Source of the DNA: Brachionus plicatilis
Lineage: Eukaryota; Rotifera; Eurotatoria; Ploima; Brachionidae
Reading direction: 5' to 3'
NCBI GenBank assembly: GCA_010279815.1
Contig: QEOQ01000640.1
Coordinates: forward strand, 1,689,529 to 1,753,528
DNA length: 64,000 bases
In this document: positions 14,101 to 24,560 of the stretch, piece after piece
Layout: every line of letters starts with the position of its first letter
Numbering within the stretch: the first letter of the stretch is position 1
Notes under the pieces: generated by a model
Told to the model about the DNA's origin: nothing
The model's database searches: none
What the model saw: only the letters and a program-made list of their open reading frames with translations
Program-made: the position numbers and the translations under genes

Positions 14101-17100
14101 AATTCTTCTTAAAAATTTACAAATCTTCGTCTAAAAATGTAAAAATTTAAATTATTCAAATACTTTCTATTTATTTTTTTACGTAAATTTAATTATATTA
14201 CTAATAAAATTTTTTGAATCAATAATCTCAATTTTTTATTTATAAAATAAATTAATTTTGAAGGAACACGAGTTAGAACTTATTAAAATTGGAAAATTGG
14301 AAGAAATGGAAAAAGTTTTTAACAAATCAACTACAACTCATGAAAGACGCAATTCCAAGAGTCTAAAAGCAATAAATGGACCAATTCATGCTTTATGGTA
14401 ATCAATTAAAATATCCTAGCTCTATTTCAAATTAAAAAAATAAAAGGACTGATAAAGTAATTGAGTACCAAAATAGAATATCAACTCAGAACAAATACAA
14501 CAGGCTTATAGAATTGAAGGATCAATTCGAAAATTTTATTGAAGAAAATTCGGTTGATGTCAATAATCGAATTGAAGAAATTCAAAAGTGAATTTTTTAA
14601 AAAATTTATCAGATTAAAAATGATTAATTATTTCAATAACAAGAAAAAGAATGACAATTTGTTCTCTAAAATACACAAATATAAATCTAAAAGAGCGAGG
14701 ATTACACAACATGCTGCATCGAATGAACAAAAAAGTTGATGAGTATTACAAATTCGAGGATTTAAAGAATACACCAGAGCCAAAGTATTACGAATGGTTC
14801 ACTGATTTGGAAAATTTGATCGAAAAATATTACAACAGATATGATGCTATTTTGGGCAAACTCCTTGATAAATTGTCTGTTTATGGAAAGGTATATTTAA
14901 ATGAATATCTATTTGATAAAATTTTCTAATACCCTTTTTTGGGTCATCAGTTAATAGATGATAGCATGGTTAGTAATTAGTGTTGTTATGTTTTGTTGTC
15001 TTGAAAATTAAAATAAGTTTTATAATGTATTTTTTACAAAATATTTCACTTAATTATTATTTGAACACTGGAACAACCTAAAGGTTTCTTAAACCCTATT
15101 TAACCCTCAATTTTTTTACACCACAATTCATTAATGTATTTTTTAATGCAAACTTATCGTAATTATCGTAATTTAAAAAAAATTCTTTCAACCAAATATC
15201 GGACTTAAAAAATCTGTCTTTTTTTGTCACTTTCTCATTTATTTTTTGTCTTCGACCTCTAAATCCTTTAACTTTGACAATTTTAATTTTAGATTAAATT
15301 TCAAAGCAAGAGCAAGATTATTATATTTGTGTGATGTTTTGATGATTGTAATGAACCCTTACACATCTTTTTATCTTTTGAATCTAGTTAATAGTGTTAT
15401 TAAAAGAAAGTCAATTTAAAAGTTTTTTTCACAGTTGAGTTATCAATTTTTTTTAATATAAACAATAAAATTATATTTTTTCTTTTAGCATTAAACAGAA
15501 CTGAAGCAGTTTTTAAAACAAAACTTTATATTTGCAAACAGAATTTTTAGACAAAAATCATCTTAAGATTAAAAAAGTGAATGAAAAATTTTGGCTGAAA
15601 TTTAATTGAATTCAATTGATAACACTGTTCACCAGACCCTATTTTTTTCCGGTCCCATCAAACAATTTAGAAAAATTAAAATTGTATTTTATTTTGAATA
15701 TTTTTTGTTTTTATTAAAAAGAATTTAAATTTTTTTAAAAACGCGATACTAATGATTTTTTCTTCATTATAACTCTTAACCAACATCTGAGCTAAGCCTA
15801 TTTAAGAGTTTAAAAAAAGTTTTAAAATAATTGGAATAATAGACAAAATTTAAAAAACAAATTCATTATCTTTTATTTTTCATTGCCTGAGAAAAAGTCA
15901 ACTATTAAATCATTAAAACCAGATCACTCATTTGGAACACAAAATTTATGGCTTAAATTAAGTTAAATATTATTTATTTTAAAGAAGATCCTACGGACTA
16001 TTTTAATTAAAACTATGCAGAGACTTTTCTAGTTTCATTTTCTTTCAATTTTAGAAGATCGATAAAAAAGAAGATGAGATCCGAGTAACAACCTCTTTGA
16101 AAATCATTCATGCAGAATCATGAAAAGTATTTATGATAGTTTCAAATTTAAAGTTTATTTGGAAGTAAAACACCTCTTTCTGTAGAAGAACGATTAAAGC
16201 TTGATCTATTTAAATTCAAATGAATAAATTGTAAATAAAAAACCATGTTGATTTAAGTATATTCTAAATTTTCTGAATTTCTTTGCAAAATCGGCAAAAA
16301 TAAATTTTTTAATAATGAATGCTTAAATGTTGAAAATTTTAGCATTTGTCTTTGATCACACTTAATCGATCAATCTTGAACAAAATATTCAAATTTATTT
16401 TCTCCGTTAATTTTGTTTAATTTATTTAAGTTTAAGTTCAAGTCCCATGGACAAATTGAAGTATGAAATTTATTAAGAAATAAAAAAAAATAATAAAAAT
16501 ACAATTAAATGTCTATTTTACAATATAATATTGGTTCAATTAAATTGGCACTATTTCTTAAATTGTAGCTTAAATTTCTTTCAACAAATTAGTCTTAAAA
16601 TTTTCAGCTGAGTTATGATAAAACTATTTTTTTTATTTTTATAAAAAAATGATACCAGTCTTTCTAAAAATGTAAATATATTATTTTTAAAAACTGTTTA
16701 CATCATCAAAACTTATTAAGTTCGTACTAATGCTCCAAAAAGATGAATTCCTGATTTATTAAGTGGAAAGAGGGCTTAAATTGATTTTCTTTACGAATTT
16801 TAAATTGAAAAATCTTTTATCTTGTAACTAATTTTTGGTTCCCTATTGAAAAAAACGACTAGCAGAAGCAAAGCATAGAGATAAAAATTGGTAACTTTAG
16901 TGCAGTGCGAAATAAATGGTTAGGAAACAAATTTAATTATTATTGATGATGACTATATAAATTTTTAAGAAAAGAATTGATTAATAAAAAAAATAAAAAG
17001 ATCATAAAATTTCAGTGTTGCATGGTCGTTTTCTGGTATTTTAAAAAATTAAAATTGCGTTCTAGAAGTTAAGCTATTTACTCTTGTTTATTTATTGTTA

Positions 17101-17581
17101 GTTCCATACTTTTTTGTCAATATTAGTAATTCAATGAAAGTGTTCTAATTTTAAAAAAAAACTCAATATAGACCTAATTTATATTTTCATAGCTCAAAGC
17201 TAAACTTAAAATTCAAAAATTTTAGAACTTATTTTTAGAAGTAAAGTGTTAAAAATAGTTCATCTTTTCTCAAAGGTTCAAAATAAAAACAAAAAATATC
17301 CAAAATTTATTTTATAACTTTAAATCTAATTTTATTTTATTACAAAGTTAAGTTCGAAGAAACAAAATGACAAGGTATTTTTTAAAGTGCTCAAATCGCT
17401 CAGAATATGGGAATTGATCTCGCCAGACGTAATGTCTGCGGTCGAATTTTGCCGAGATAAAATCCTAGAGATTCAAGTTGACGAATTCGAAAAATGGTTC
17501 AAATCAACTCATCCAGATTATTTTGTATCAAGACAAAATCCAGCAAGTGCACCACCAGCATTAGATTATGAACAAAATTGA
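8147..17581 (+). CDS. Multi-exon coiled-coil protein, possibly CCDC60-like
   Basis: Hand-built model of about 760 residues. Exons: 8147-8551, 8857-9167, 11548-11673, 11724-11828, 11882-11972, 12114-12375, 12434-12666, 14264-14397, 14447-14587, 14650-14890, 17348-17581. All junctions are phase-consistent. The N-terminal part has a basic conserved-looking segment (GMGFRTPLNVPYKII) and then an acidic stretch (DSDEELDVESDEELLEE). The middle contains LCVLLWLLESINVESVGAIK and NIGGDKYSEKNLHYLDEIER. The C-terminal third is rich in charged helices (LIEKYYNRYDAILGKLLDKL). I suspect CCDC60, but only from memory of its general pattern. Linking the first two exons to the rest is uncertain: exon 2 can also end at TAG 9166-9168, and ATG 11558 could start a separate gene. 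The true 5' end was not found. Function is unknown; a ciliary role is only a guess. Confidence 0.5.
9652..10278. mobile_element. Tc1/mariner-superfamily-like element with long TIRs (intronic)
   Basis: This 627 bp element has terminal inverted repeats of about 56 bp at 9652-9707 and 10223-10278, with one mismatch seen. Each end begins CCGTATCCCCTTGTTT. A TA dinucleotide lies at both edges (9650-9651 and 10279-10280). Inside the left end are further short palindromes of ACACCAAATA / TATTTGGTGT. On the plus strand about 9785-9888 reads as the end of an ORF closing RKPLGRKKGSTNKSKK and a stop, which looks like a basic transposase tail. It is a deletion derivative inside the large intron of the coiled-coil gene model. 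Confidence 0.8.
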
Positions 17582-17725
17582 TAGTTTTTATTTACACAAT
17601 CTAAAATAAAACTTAAAACAAAAGTTTATTTTTAAATAAATTTAAAAATAGAAAGCGGTCGAGAACACCTATTTAAATATTAGTTCTCTTTTCTTACAAA
17701 AAATTTAAAATTAAAACCTAACAAA

Positions 17726-18332
17726 ATGAAATATTTAATTTTTTTATTAATTTTGTCTTTGTCTTCCAACTTAAGCACTAATTACCAGCTATCGAAAAAA
17801 GCTTTTGCCATAGTCGAGGGTGAATATGAAAAAAGTCATATCAGGGGACATGTCATATTCAAGCAATTAGTAATCTTGGAGTGAATTAGTTTATAAAAAA
17901 TATATTTTAAAATTTAAGAATATTTTTAATCTACATGTAATGGTTCACATCACCGGAATCCCTAGTAAGCTAGGTCCACGTCTTGGCTTTCATGTGCACA
18001 AAAATGGAATTTTAAATCCTCTTGCAAACACTACTGTCCGATGTGAATCTGCAGGTCCGCACTACAACCCTTTAAATCAACCACATGGTAATATATCTTC
18101 GTGGAAGAGACATGTGGGCGATTATGGCAACATGGTCGTTCACAATGGTACCATAAAAGCACAATTCGTAGATCGTTTGACCAGGTTGCATAGGCCATTT
18201 AACATTATTGGACGCACAATTGTTTTGCACGAGAGAGAAGATGATTTGGGACTGGGACCTGATAAAAATAGCAAAATAAATGGAAATTCTGGACCTCCAA
18301 TTGCATGTGGCATGATTGGTGTTTGGTCCTAA
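17726..18332 (+). CDS. SOD: Secreted Cu/Zn superoxide dismutase, copy 1
   Basis: Converts superoxide to hydrogen peroxide and oxygen; probably extracellular. Exons are 17726-17869 and 17919-18332, with a 49 bp intron. The start Met opens a hydrophobic signal peptide (MKYLIFLLILSLSS). Copper ligands are in GFHVHKNG, AGPHYNP and VLHE. Zinc ligands are in AGPHYNP, PHGN and RHVGDYGN. The disulfide Cys pair is present (VRCES and ACGMIG). The Arg that normally precedes the last Cys segment (human SOD1 Arg143, in GSRLACG) is Pro here (GPPIACG), so substrate guidance may be reduced. AATAAA lies at 18344-18349. It is tandem with the next gene. The family call is firm; activity is inferred. Confidence 0.9.
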
Positions 18333-18429
18333 ATTTAAAAATAAATAAAATTTTTTGATGACTTAATTTTTTTTTCCATTCAGTCTAATTTACACTTTAT
18401 TAGGCCATTTATATTTAAATGTTTTTTAG

Positions 18430-18437
18430 TATAAATA
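18430..18437 (+). promoter_or_regulatory. Candidate TATA box of SOD copy 2
   Basis: TATAAATA stands 36 bp before the start codon of the second SOD gene, in the short gap after the first SOD gene. If used, it implies a very short 5' UTR. In such AT-rich DNA the motif may occur by chance. Confidence 0.3.
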
Positions 18438-18472
18438 AGAATCTAAGATTTTTAGTTTAACAAACAAATAAA

Positions 18473-19213
18473 ATGATAAAGCTTATTATTTCAAGCTTGT
18501 TGGTTACGATGCCAATATTTTTGGACGCTTGCAGACCCAGTAAATTGGACGAAGTATAAATTTTCAAAAATAAGGCATTTCTTTCTATTTAAATTAAAAA
18601 AAAAGATTGATGATCCGATAAAAAAAGCAGTTGCCGTAATGAGAGGTATTTCAGGAAATAGCACAGTACAAGGAACAGTTTCTTTTGAAAAATTGGTAAT
18701 TGAATAAGAAAAAATAATAATTTTGAAAATAAAATAATTAATTTTCAAAAAGCCAAGTGGTAATTTGGAAATAGCAGTAAACTTAAGTGGACTGCCAACA
18801 AATTTAGGAACTAAGCATGGCCTGCATGTTCATCAAAATGGAATTAATGATTTAAGTGAAGACCCGGCAACAAGTATTAATAGCAATAATTATTTTTTTA
18901 TTATAAATTTTTTTAAGAATGTAGCTCTGCTGGTCCTCACTTTAACCCGTTGAATTCAACTCATGGCGATATTAGGTCGTCGGTCCGACATGTTGGAGAC
19001 TTTGGAAATGTGGTTAGTGACGCAAATGGGAATATAAATGTCAAATTTACAGATAATTTAAGTCAATTGACAGGGCCATTGGGAATTATAGGCCGGGCTA
19101 TTGTTTTACATGAGGGCGAAGATGATTTGGGCTTGCAGAATAATGTAGGAAGTAAAACTTTCGGAAATTCAGGACCCAGATTAGCATGTGGAGTAATCGG
19201 TGTACAAGCTTAA
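18473..19213 (+). CDS. SOD: Secreted Cu/Zn superoxide dismutase, copy 2
   Basis: Paralog of the neighbouring upstream gene, same reaction. Exons are 18473-18553, 18606-18695, 18753-18873 and 18918-19213; introns are 44-57 bp and all junctions are in phase. The first exon encodes a hydrophobic leader (MIKLIISSLLVTMPIFLDAC). Metal ligands are in GLHVHQNG, AGPHFNP, THGD, RHVGDFGN and VLHE. The Arg lost in copy 1 is kept (GPRLACG). It has two more introns than copy 1, so introns were gained or lost after or around the duplication. AATAAA around 19276 lies against the 3' end of the oppositely oriented DYNC2LI1 gene, so the two transcripts probably overlap at their ends. Confidence 0.9.
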
Positions 19214-19285
19214 AAGTTGAATAATAGGTGCACGAGATTAAAAATTTATGTATTTTTTTTTTAATTTAATTTTAGAATAAAATTT

Positions 19286-22200
19286 TTAGTTTATTATTTG
19301 TATCGAAGTAGTTTGCGTGTTTTGTCTTCTTTTGACTAAAATTTCTCTCAAATTTTCTAGTTCTTTCATCTTTTGTTCCCTCAAAATATCAACACTGCTC
19401 TCCTCGAATTGAGGATCACGTCCGAAATCTTCAAGCAGACTGGGATCTTTTTTCGATTCTTCTTGAGGAAAATGTCTGCAAAATAAATACTTCCATAAAT
19501 CCAATAATGTTCTTTAAATAAAAAAAATAGTTTTGTTCATTTTGGACATAAAGAGTACTTGTGGCTTGGGTCATTTAGTTCCGAAGCAGATAATGGTGGT
19601 AAACCAATCGACTCAAAAGTGTCAGCGCCAAAAGTCACAAATATGGGCTTACTGGTCTCGATTTTTGCTTGTCTGGTGTAAATGGTTTAAATTTTTTGAT
19701 CTCAAAACATAGGAATATATACCTGGTAATTGATCCATCTAATAAAAAATTGTTCATCATACTTTTAAGCCGGATTGCTGATGTTTCATTTCGATTGCTT
19801 GAAAACTTAAAAAAATTAATTAATTCATTTTTTTCAAATTTTGTTTTGTAGTCGTATTTTCAAAATTTTAAAATAGATTTATTTATTATTCAATAAAAAT
19901 TTAAATTATTGTTCAATTTAATTACTTTAATTTTTAAAATATTATTTACCCATGCGCTTTAATTTTTTTTATTCAATTTTCATTTTTTAATCTAAATGAG
20001 CTTTTTGATAGGAAAATTAAATTTTTTTTAATTTTTAAAACTTATTTCACCAGCTTTTTAAATATTTTTATAATTTTTTTCCAGCATTCGTAATTTTTAT
20101 TTTTTTAAAATAAGACAATTTTTACTTGTATTTAGCGGATGATCAGTTTCACTGATTGCTCATACACAGGAGAGTTTCTTTTAATTTTTCTATAAATATT
20201 AATTTCTTGGATGCTAAATAGTTGTGTATTTAAGATACAAAAAGTAGAGCTTTATCTTGCCAGTAACGAAGCGTTATTTTTTAAATTTGGGTTTTTTTTT
20301 TAATTAAAAATTAATTTGATTGAAAATAACAAATATTCCAAACCAAAATCTTGGGCAAATTGATGTCTTTAATCAAATTTAAATTATCATGCTCAAAGGG
20401 TATCAATAAAAGGCTATTATTTACCTGCACAGCTAAAATATTTAGTTTTTGTCCTAACTAATTAATTTTTAATTCAGAAAAAAAATTATTTTGCTAAAAT
20501 TTGGCAAAATATTTAAGTTTTATCTTTGAGATTTTGAGTCTTAAAGAACAACAACTTTTTAAAGGGTTTGCTATTTTTGGAACCCTGGGTGTAAAAAATT
20601 TTTTTTTGACCCCCCCAAAAAAAAATTTTATTTTGGGGTTTTCGAAGGCGTAGATTACGAATTTTGAGTCAAAAATGTGAAAATGTGAAATGTGAACAGA
20701 TAGCACTAAAGTTTTGAATTTCGTGAACTTTATGATCATGAAAATTTGATTATGAACTTCAATTTTACAAATCTTGACCCTTTATGTTTGATAAATTATT
20801 ATATTATTATTAACTTATAACTGTTTGGAGGATTAATTTTAATGGTATTGTTTTTAGATAAAGTTAGGAATTAAAATTGTGTATCCTGTAGCAATTACTA
20901 GTATAAGTGTTCATCATTTACACTTGTTCAAATGGAAACCATTGATTGTCAAACTAGAGGATGAATATTGAGCAGGTTTCGAATCCAGACCTATCTTCTT
21001 TTTGAAATGTTAGAAATAACTTGTTTAGTTCAATTTATTAATTAAAATTAAAAATTTTTTAAAAAATTTTAACTTTTTTTATATTAATAAATTTTCCTAT
21101 CCCAAATTTTAGCAAAATAAATTTCTCTTGTAATTATTAATTTATTAATCCGTCTTATTTCTTGTACCGCGCATACTTAATATATTATTTATCTTAAACA
21201 ATATTTGAACTAATTAGAGTCTAAAAATTTTTTTTTAATTTGGAGTAAAAAACAAAGATAAAAATGTGATGGTGTCCCAATAGCATAGAACCAAAAAGAA
21301 TCTAAATACAATAATAATTATTCACTTTTTTATTTTAGTTTTAATACCTAAACATAAACCCACATTGTAATAAAATTAAACATAAATTATCTTGTATTAT
21401 TCTGGCAAAGTAAAATTTTTAATCAATTTAACTTTTTCAAATTTGATCAAATCATTTTTAAATGTGCAAATTAAAATTTCATCACAGACTTTTTAATTTG
21501 TGTAAAATTTCAAAGCTTTATTTTAAATTTTGGAAAAAAGATTGAAATTTGTAAAAAATGCTTTGAAATTAAGATGCACATTTAAAATGTGACTGTCAAT
21601 TCGTAAAATGATTTGGCATTCAACAAAATTTCCTTCTTTCTATGACCAAGCATTTTAAAATTTAAAAAAAAATCAAATTATCTAATTTTTAATGTTATTT
21701 CTAAATATTAATTTGCAAATCTTAAATTTTTTTATAACCAAACAATTCATTAGTAATTTAATTTAACAAATCTTTTTATTGAAAGAGCACTTTAGGAATC
21801 CTTAACTTTTCTCAAAAAAGCATTCGGAATGCCTTTTATGACTTTATAGTTTATTTTCTCTGGAATTTCACCATCTGCCAAGTCATTTTACAAATTGACA
21901 GTGACATTTATAAAAATCAAAAAATGCAGTAAAAATTACAATTAAGGAAGCTCCGAAGTAGTGAGCTACGAAACGAAGAGTTTTTGATATAATCTTTTGT
22001 TTTTCGGGTTCATATTTTTCAAAAATGTCGTATTTGCTCGCAACGATTGCAGTTGGTAAAGCAATGGGTTCAAGTTTTGATTCATCTGGATTGCCACTTA
22101 ATCTTTGCTGAATGGCTTTCTTAAGTTGATCCTTAATAGTCGGGTCATGTCTATTAGCTTCTTTGACACATTCTTTTATTCTGACTTTCAAATAAGCTAT

Positions 22201-22905
22201 CACTGTTTCCAGTGTAATCCACATTTCACTTAATTTTGACAAATCTACAGTAATAATTACGCTTGTGTTACTTTAAAGATAAATTAAAATAAATTTTTTT
22301 TAATTTTCTTTAAAATACAGTATATTCTCAGGATTGACTACTACATCAATTAGTTTGAGCAGAAATGTTCCTTCGCCAAGCTCGAAAATATGACCAACAT
22401 TTTTAAGCTTTAAAAATAATAAATTTATTTTTTTAAGAATTTTTTTCTTCTTAATTTAACCTACCACACTGCTTCCACTTTTAGCCTTGCGACAAAATGT
22501 GTAGTCTAGAGCAATTGTAGGCTTTGATGTTTCGTTCGAACTTTCAAAAAAAAATTATTTTTTGTTCTTGATTACAGATTAAAATTTACCGATCGGTATA
22601 ATTTAAAATAATAGAAGATTTTCCCTAAATAAAAATTAATTTTTTTTAAAATTTTTTCTAATTTAAATTTACAGATTCACGACTTCCAACAAAAATTAGA
22701 TTTTTCTCCTCTGAAGTCTCTCCTTTATCACTAATTTCTTTATCACGGACTTTTTCAGCCGCCAAGTTCCAAAGTAAGATTCTTTAATTCAAAATAATTT
22801 TTTTAAAAATAATTTTATTTATTTTAAATACTTTGTACGATTTTCAGCATCTCTCGAAGTTGTTGGCTCGTCAACTTCTTCTTTATATTTTCGATCGTTT
22901 GCCAT
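19286..22905 (-). CDS. DYNC2LI1: Cytoplasmic dynein 2 light intermediate chain 1
   Basis: Subunit of the dynein-2 motor for retrograde intraflagellar transport in cilia. Exons from the start codon: 22905-22832, 22781-22673, 22624-22590, 22540-22465, 22407-22319, 22270-21940, 19805-19723, 19672-19559, 19511-19286. All junctions keep phase, giving about 378 residues (human about 350). The P-loop GSRESGKSS is intact and split between exon 2 and a 35 bp microexon. Other family landmarks are KPTIALDYTF, FELGEGT, VDLSKLSEMW, IVASKYDIFEKYEPEK, KTLRFVAHYFGASLI, KPIFVTFGADTFESIGLPPL and DLWKYLF with GRDPQFEESSVD. The sixth intron is 2.1 kb; the others are about 50 bp. This marks the organism as ciliated. 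Confidence 0.92.
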
Positions 22906-23166
22906 TTTTAATTGTTTTAAAATTAAAAAATAAATTAAAGTCGATTAATGAGAAAAATTGAAATTTTTTACCTTAACCTCTTTTTAAGGTTGCTAGGAAA
23001 CAATTTTTTTAATTCAGCCTAAAAAAGTAAAAAAATGTCATGTTCTAAATACTATTAAATTTTTTTTCAAATGACCTGGATGATAATTTCAGCTTCAAAA
23101 GATGTAAAGCATTTGTATCATATTAGTAAAAATCAATTTTGCTGTTAAAATTTTTTATTAATTATA

Positions 23167-23367
23167 CAGTACAAATTAAACTATCTTGTACATTTATTTT
23201 CCTCGACTCATCCTCGACTCTTCTCCATCTTTTCCTTTCCTCGACCTTTCCTTTCTTCAACTCTTAGGAAAGGAACGGAAAAGTTGAGGAAAGGAATAGT
23301 TGAGGAAAGGAATAGTTGAGGAAGAGTCGAGGAAAATAAATGTACAAGATAGTTCTAAATTGTATTG
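23167..23367. mobile_element. TA-flanked foldback MITE with GA/TC-rich arms, copy 1
   Basis: About 200 bp, flanked by TA on both sides. The left end reads CAGTACAAATTAAACTATCT, and the right end is a near-complement (AGTTCTAAATTGTATTG). The arms are made of repeated CCTCGACTCTTCC-type units facing GGAAAAGTTGAGGAAAGG-type units, so the whole element can fold into one hairpin. The TA flanks and CAGT terminus suit a Tc1/mariner-type MITE. A second copy begins 187 bp downstream. Confidence 0.7.
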
Positions 23368-23553
23368 TAAAAATACTAAAATTATTTTTTGTTTTCAATA
23401 AAGTTTTAATTCCAAGAAATAAATTCAAATTTATCGAATTTTAATTTTTTTATAAATTGATGATTTTCAAAAATGACAACGATCAAAGCGACGAAGTTTT
23501 CAGAAACTGGCAACTTCGAGAAATGTTAAAATTCTTATCTAGTATTTAAAATA

Positions 23554-23814
23554 CAGTACAAATTAAAACTAACTTGTACGCATTTTGTTCTTCGACTCTT
23601 CCTCAACTCTTCCTGTTCCTTTCCTCGGCTCTTCTTCAACTATTGCTTTCCTCGACTATTCCTTTCTTCAACTCTTAGGAAAGGAAAGGAAAAGTGGGGA
23701 AAGGAAAAGTTGAGGAAAGGAAAAGTTGAGGAAAGGAAGAGTGAGGAAAAGCCGAGGAAAAGTCGAGGAAGAGTCGAGGAAAATAAATGTACAAGTTAGT
23801 TTTAAATTGTACTG
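23554..23814. mobile_element. TA-flanked foldback MITE with GA/TC-rich arms, copy 2
   Basis: About 261 bp, with the same architecture as 23167-23367: ends CAGTACAAATTAAAACTAAC and AGTTTTAAATTGTACTG, and TA on both sides. It has more GAGGAAAAG-type units in its arms than copy 1, so the internal repeats expand or contract. Both copies lie between the 5' end of DYNC2LI1 and the 3' end of the ENTPD gene. Confidence 0.7.
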
Positions 23815-23816
23815 TA

Positions 23817-24560
23817 GGTCAAAATTTACGAGAATATTTACAAATCTTACAAGACTACTGGACTAACTGAAATTGACCAAGAACAACTTTAATTTTATTT
23901 GAAAAAAAAAATGATATTAAAAAATTAAATTGATGAATTAAGAATTTTATAGTGGAAATAAATAAGGTTAATGATAGATGAAAATGTTTTAAAAGCTACA
24001 ATTGAGTGAAGCAACCGAGAATCAGTAAACAAAGGAAATCAAGACAATTCAAAATTCATCAAGAATTTCTTATTTTGAGAAATTTAAAATTTTTCTAGTA
24101 TGATTATCGTTTTAGTGATTTATCTTTTTCTAGTTTTTTTCCTCCACCTCACCAAAATTAAGAATTGGAGTCTGAAACATATGGTTTCATAATTATAAGC
24201 TGTTAATTGTGTTAATAAAAAATAAAAAATTTTCTCACTAAGAAAAACTTTATTAAAAATTTTCAAAAAAATTAAAAAATTGTCTCATAAAATAATCTGT
24301 TATGAGAATGAGTTGATTGAATAAATGTTTAGATATTATAAATAATTTTTAAAAAAATGAAAAATTTCTCTTAACTAATTTCAAAATATCTTATTTTCAA
24401 AAATGTAATTTTAAATAATTTGATAAATGTGTGTTTAAATTTTAATAGAAAAGCAGAGATTTTTGTTTAATTTTTAAAAATTTTTATTTAAAAATTTTAG
24501 ATGTTTTTTTAATCAAAAGAAAACAATTGCATAATTCGAATCCTAACAAAATTAAAAATA
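23817..24560. other. AT-rich intergenic stretch
   Basis: No gene or clear repeat was recognised between the second foldback element and the ENTPD gene. It presumably holds the 3' UTR of the ENTPD gene, which reads leftward. Confidence 0.5.

Noticed and set aside
18491..18748. Minus-strand ORF over SOD copy 2
   Set aside because: Antisense to the SOD exons with their signal peptide and start.
20494..20739. 81-codon minus-strand ORF
   Set aside because: Low-complexity, Lys/Phe-rich translation of AT-rich DNA inside the DYNC2LI1 intron, with no motif.
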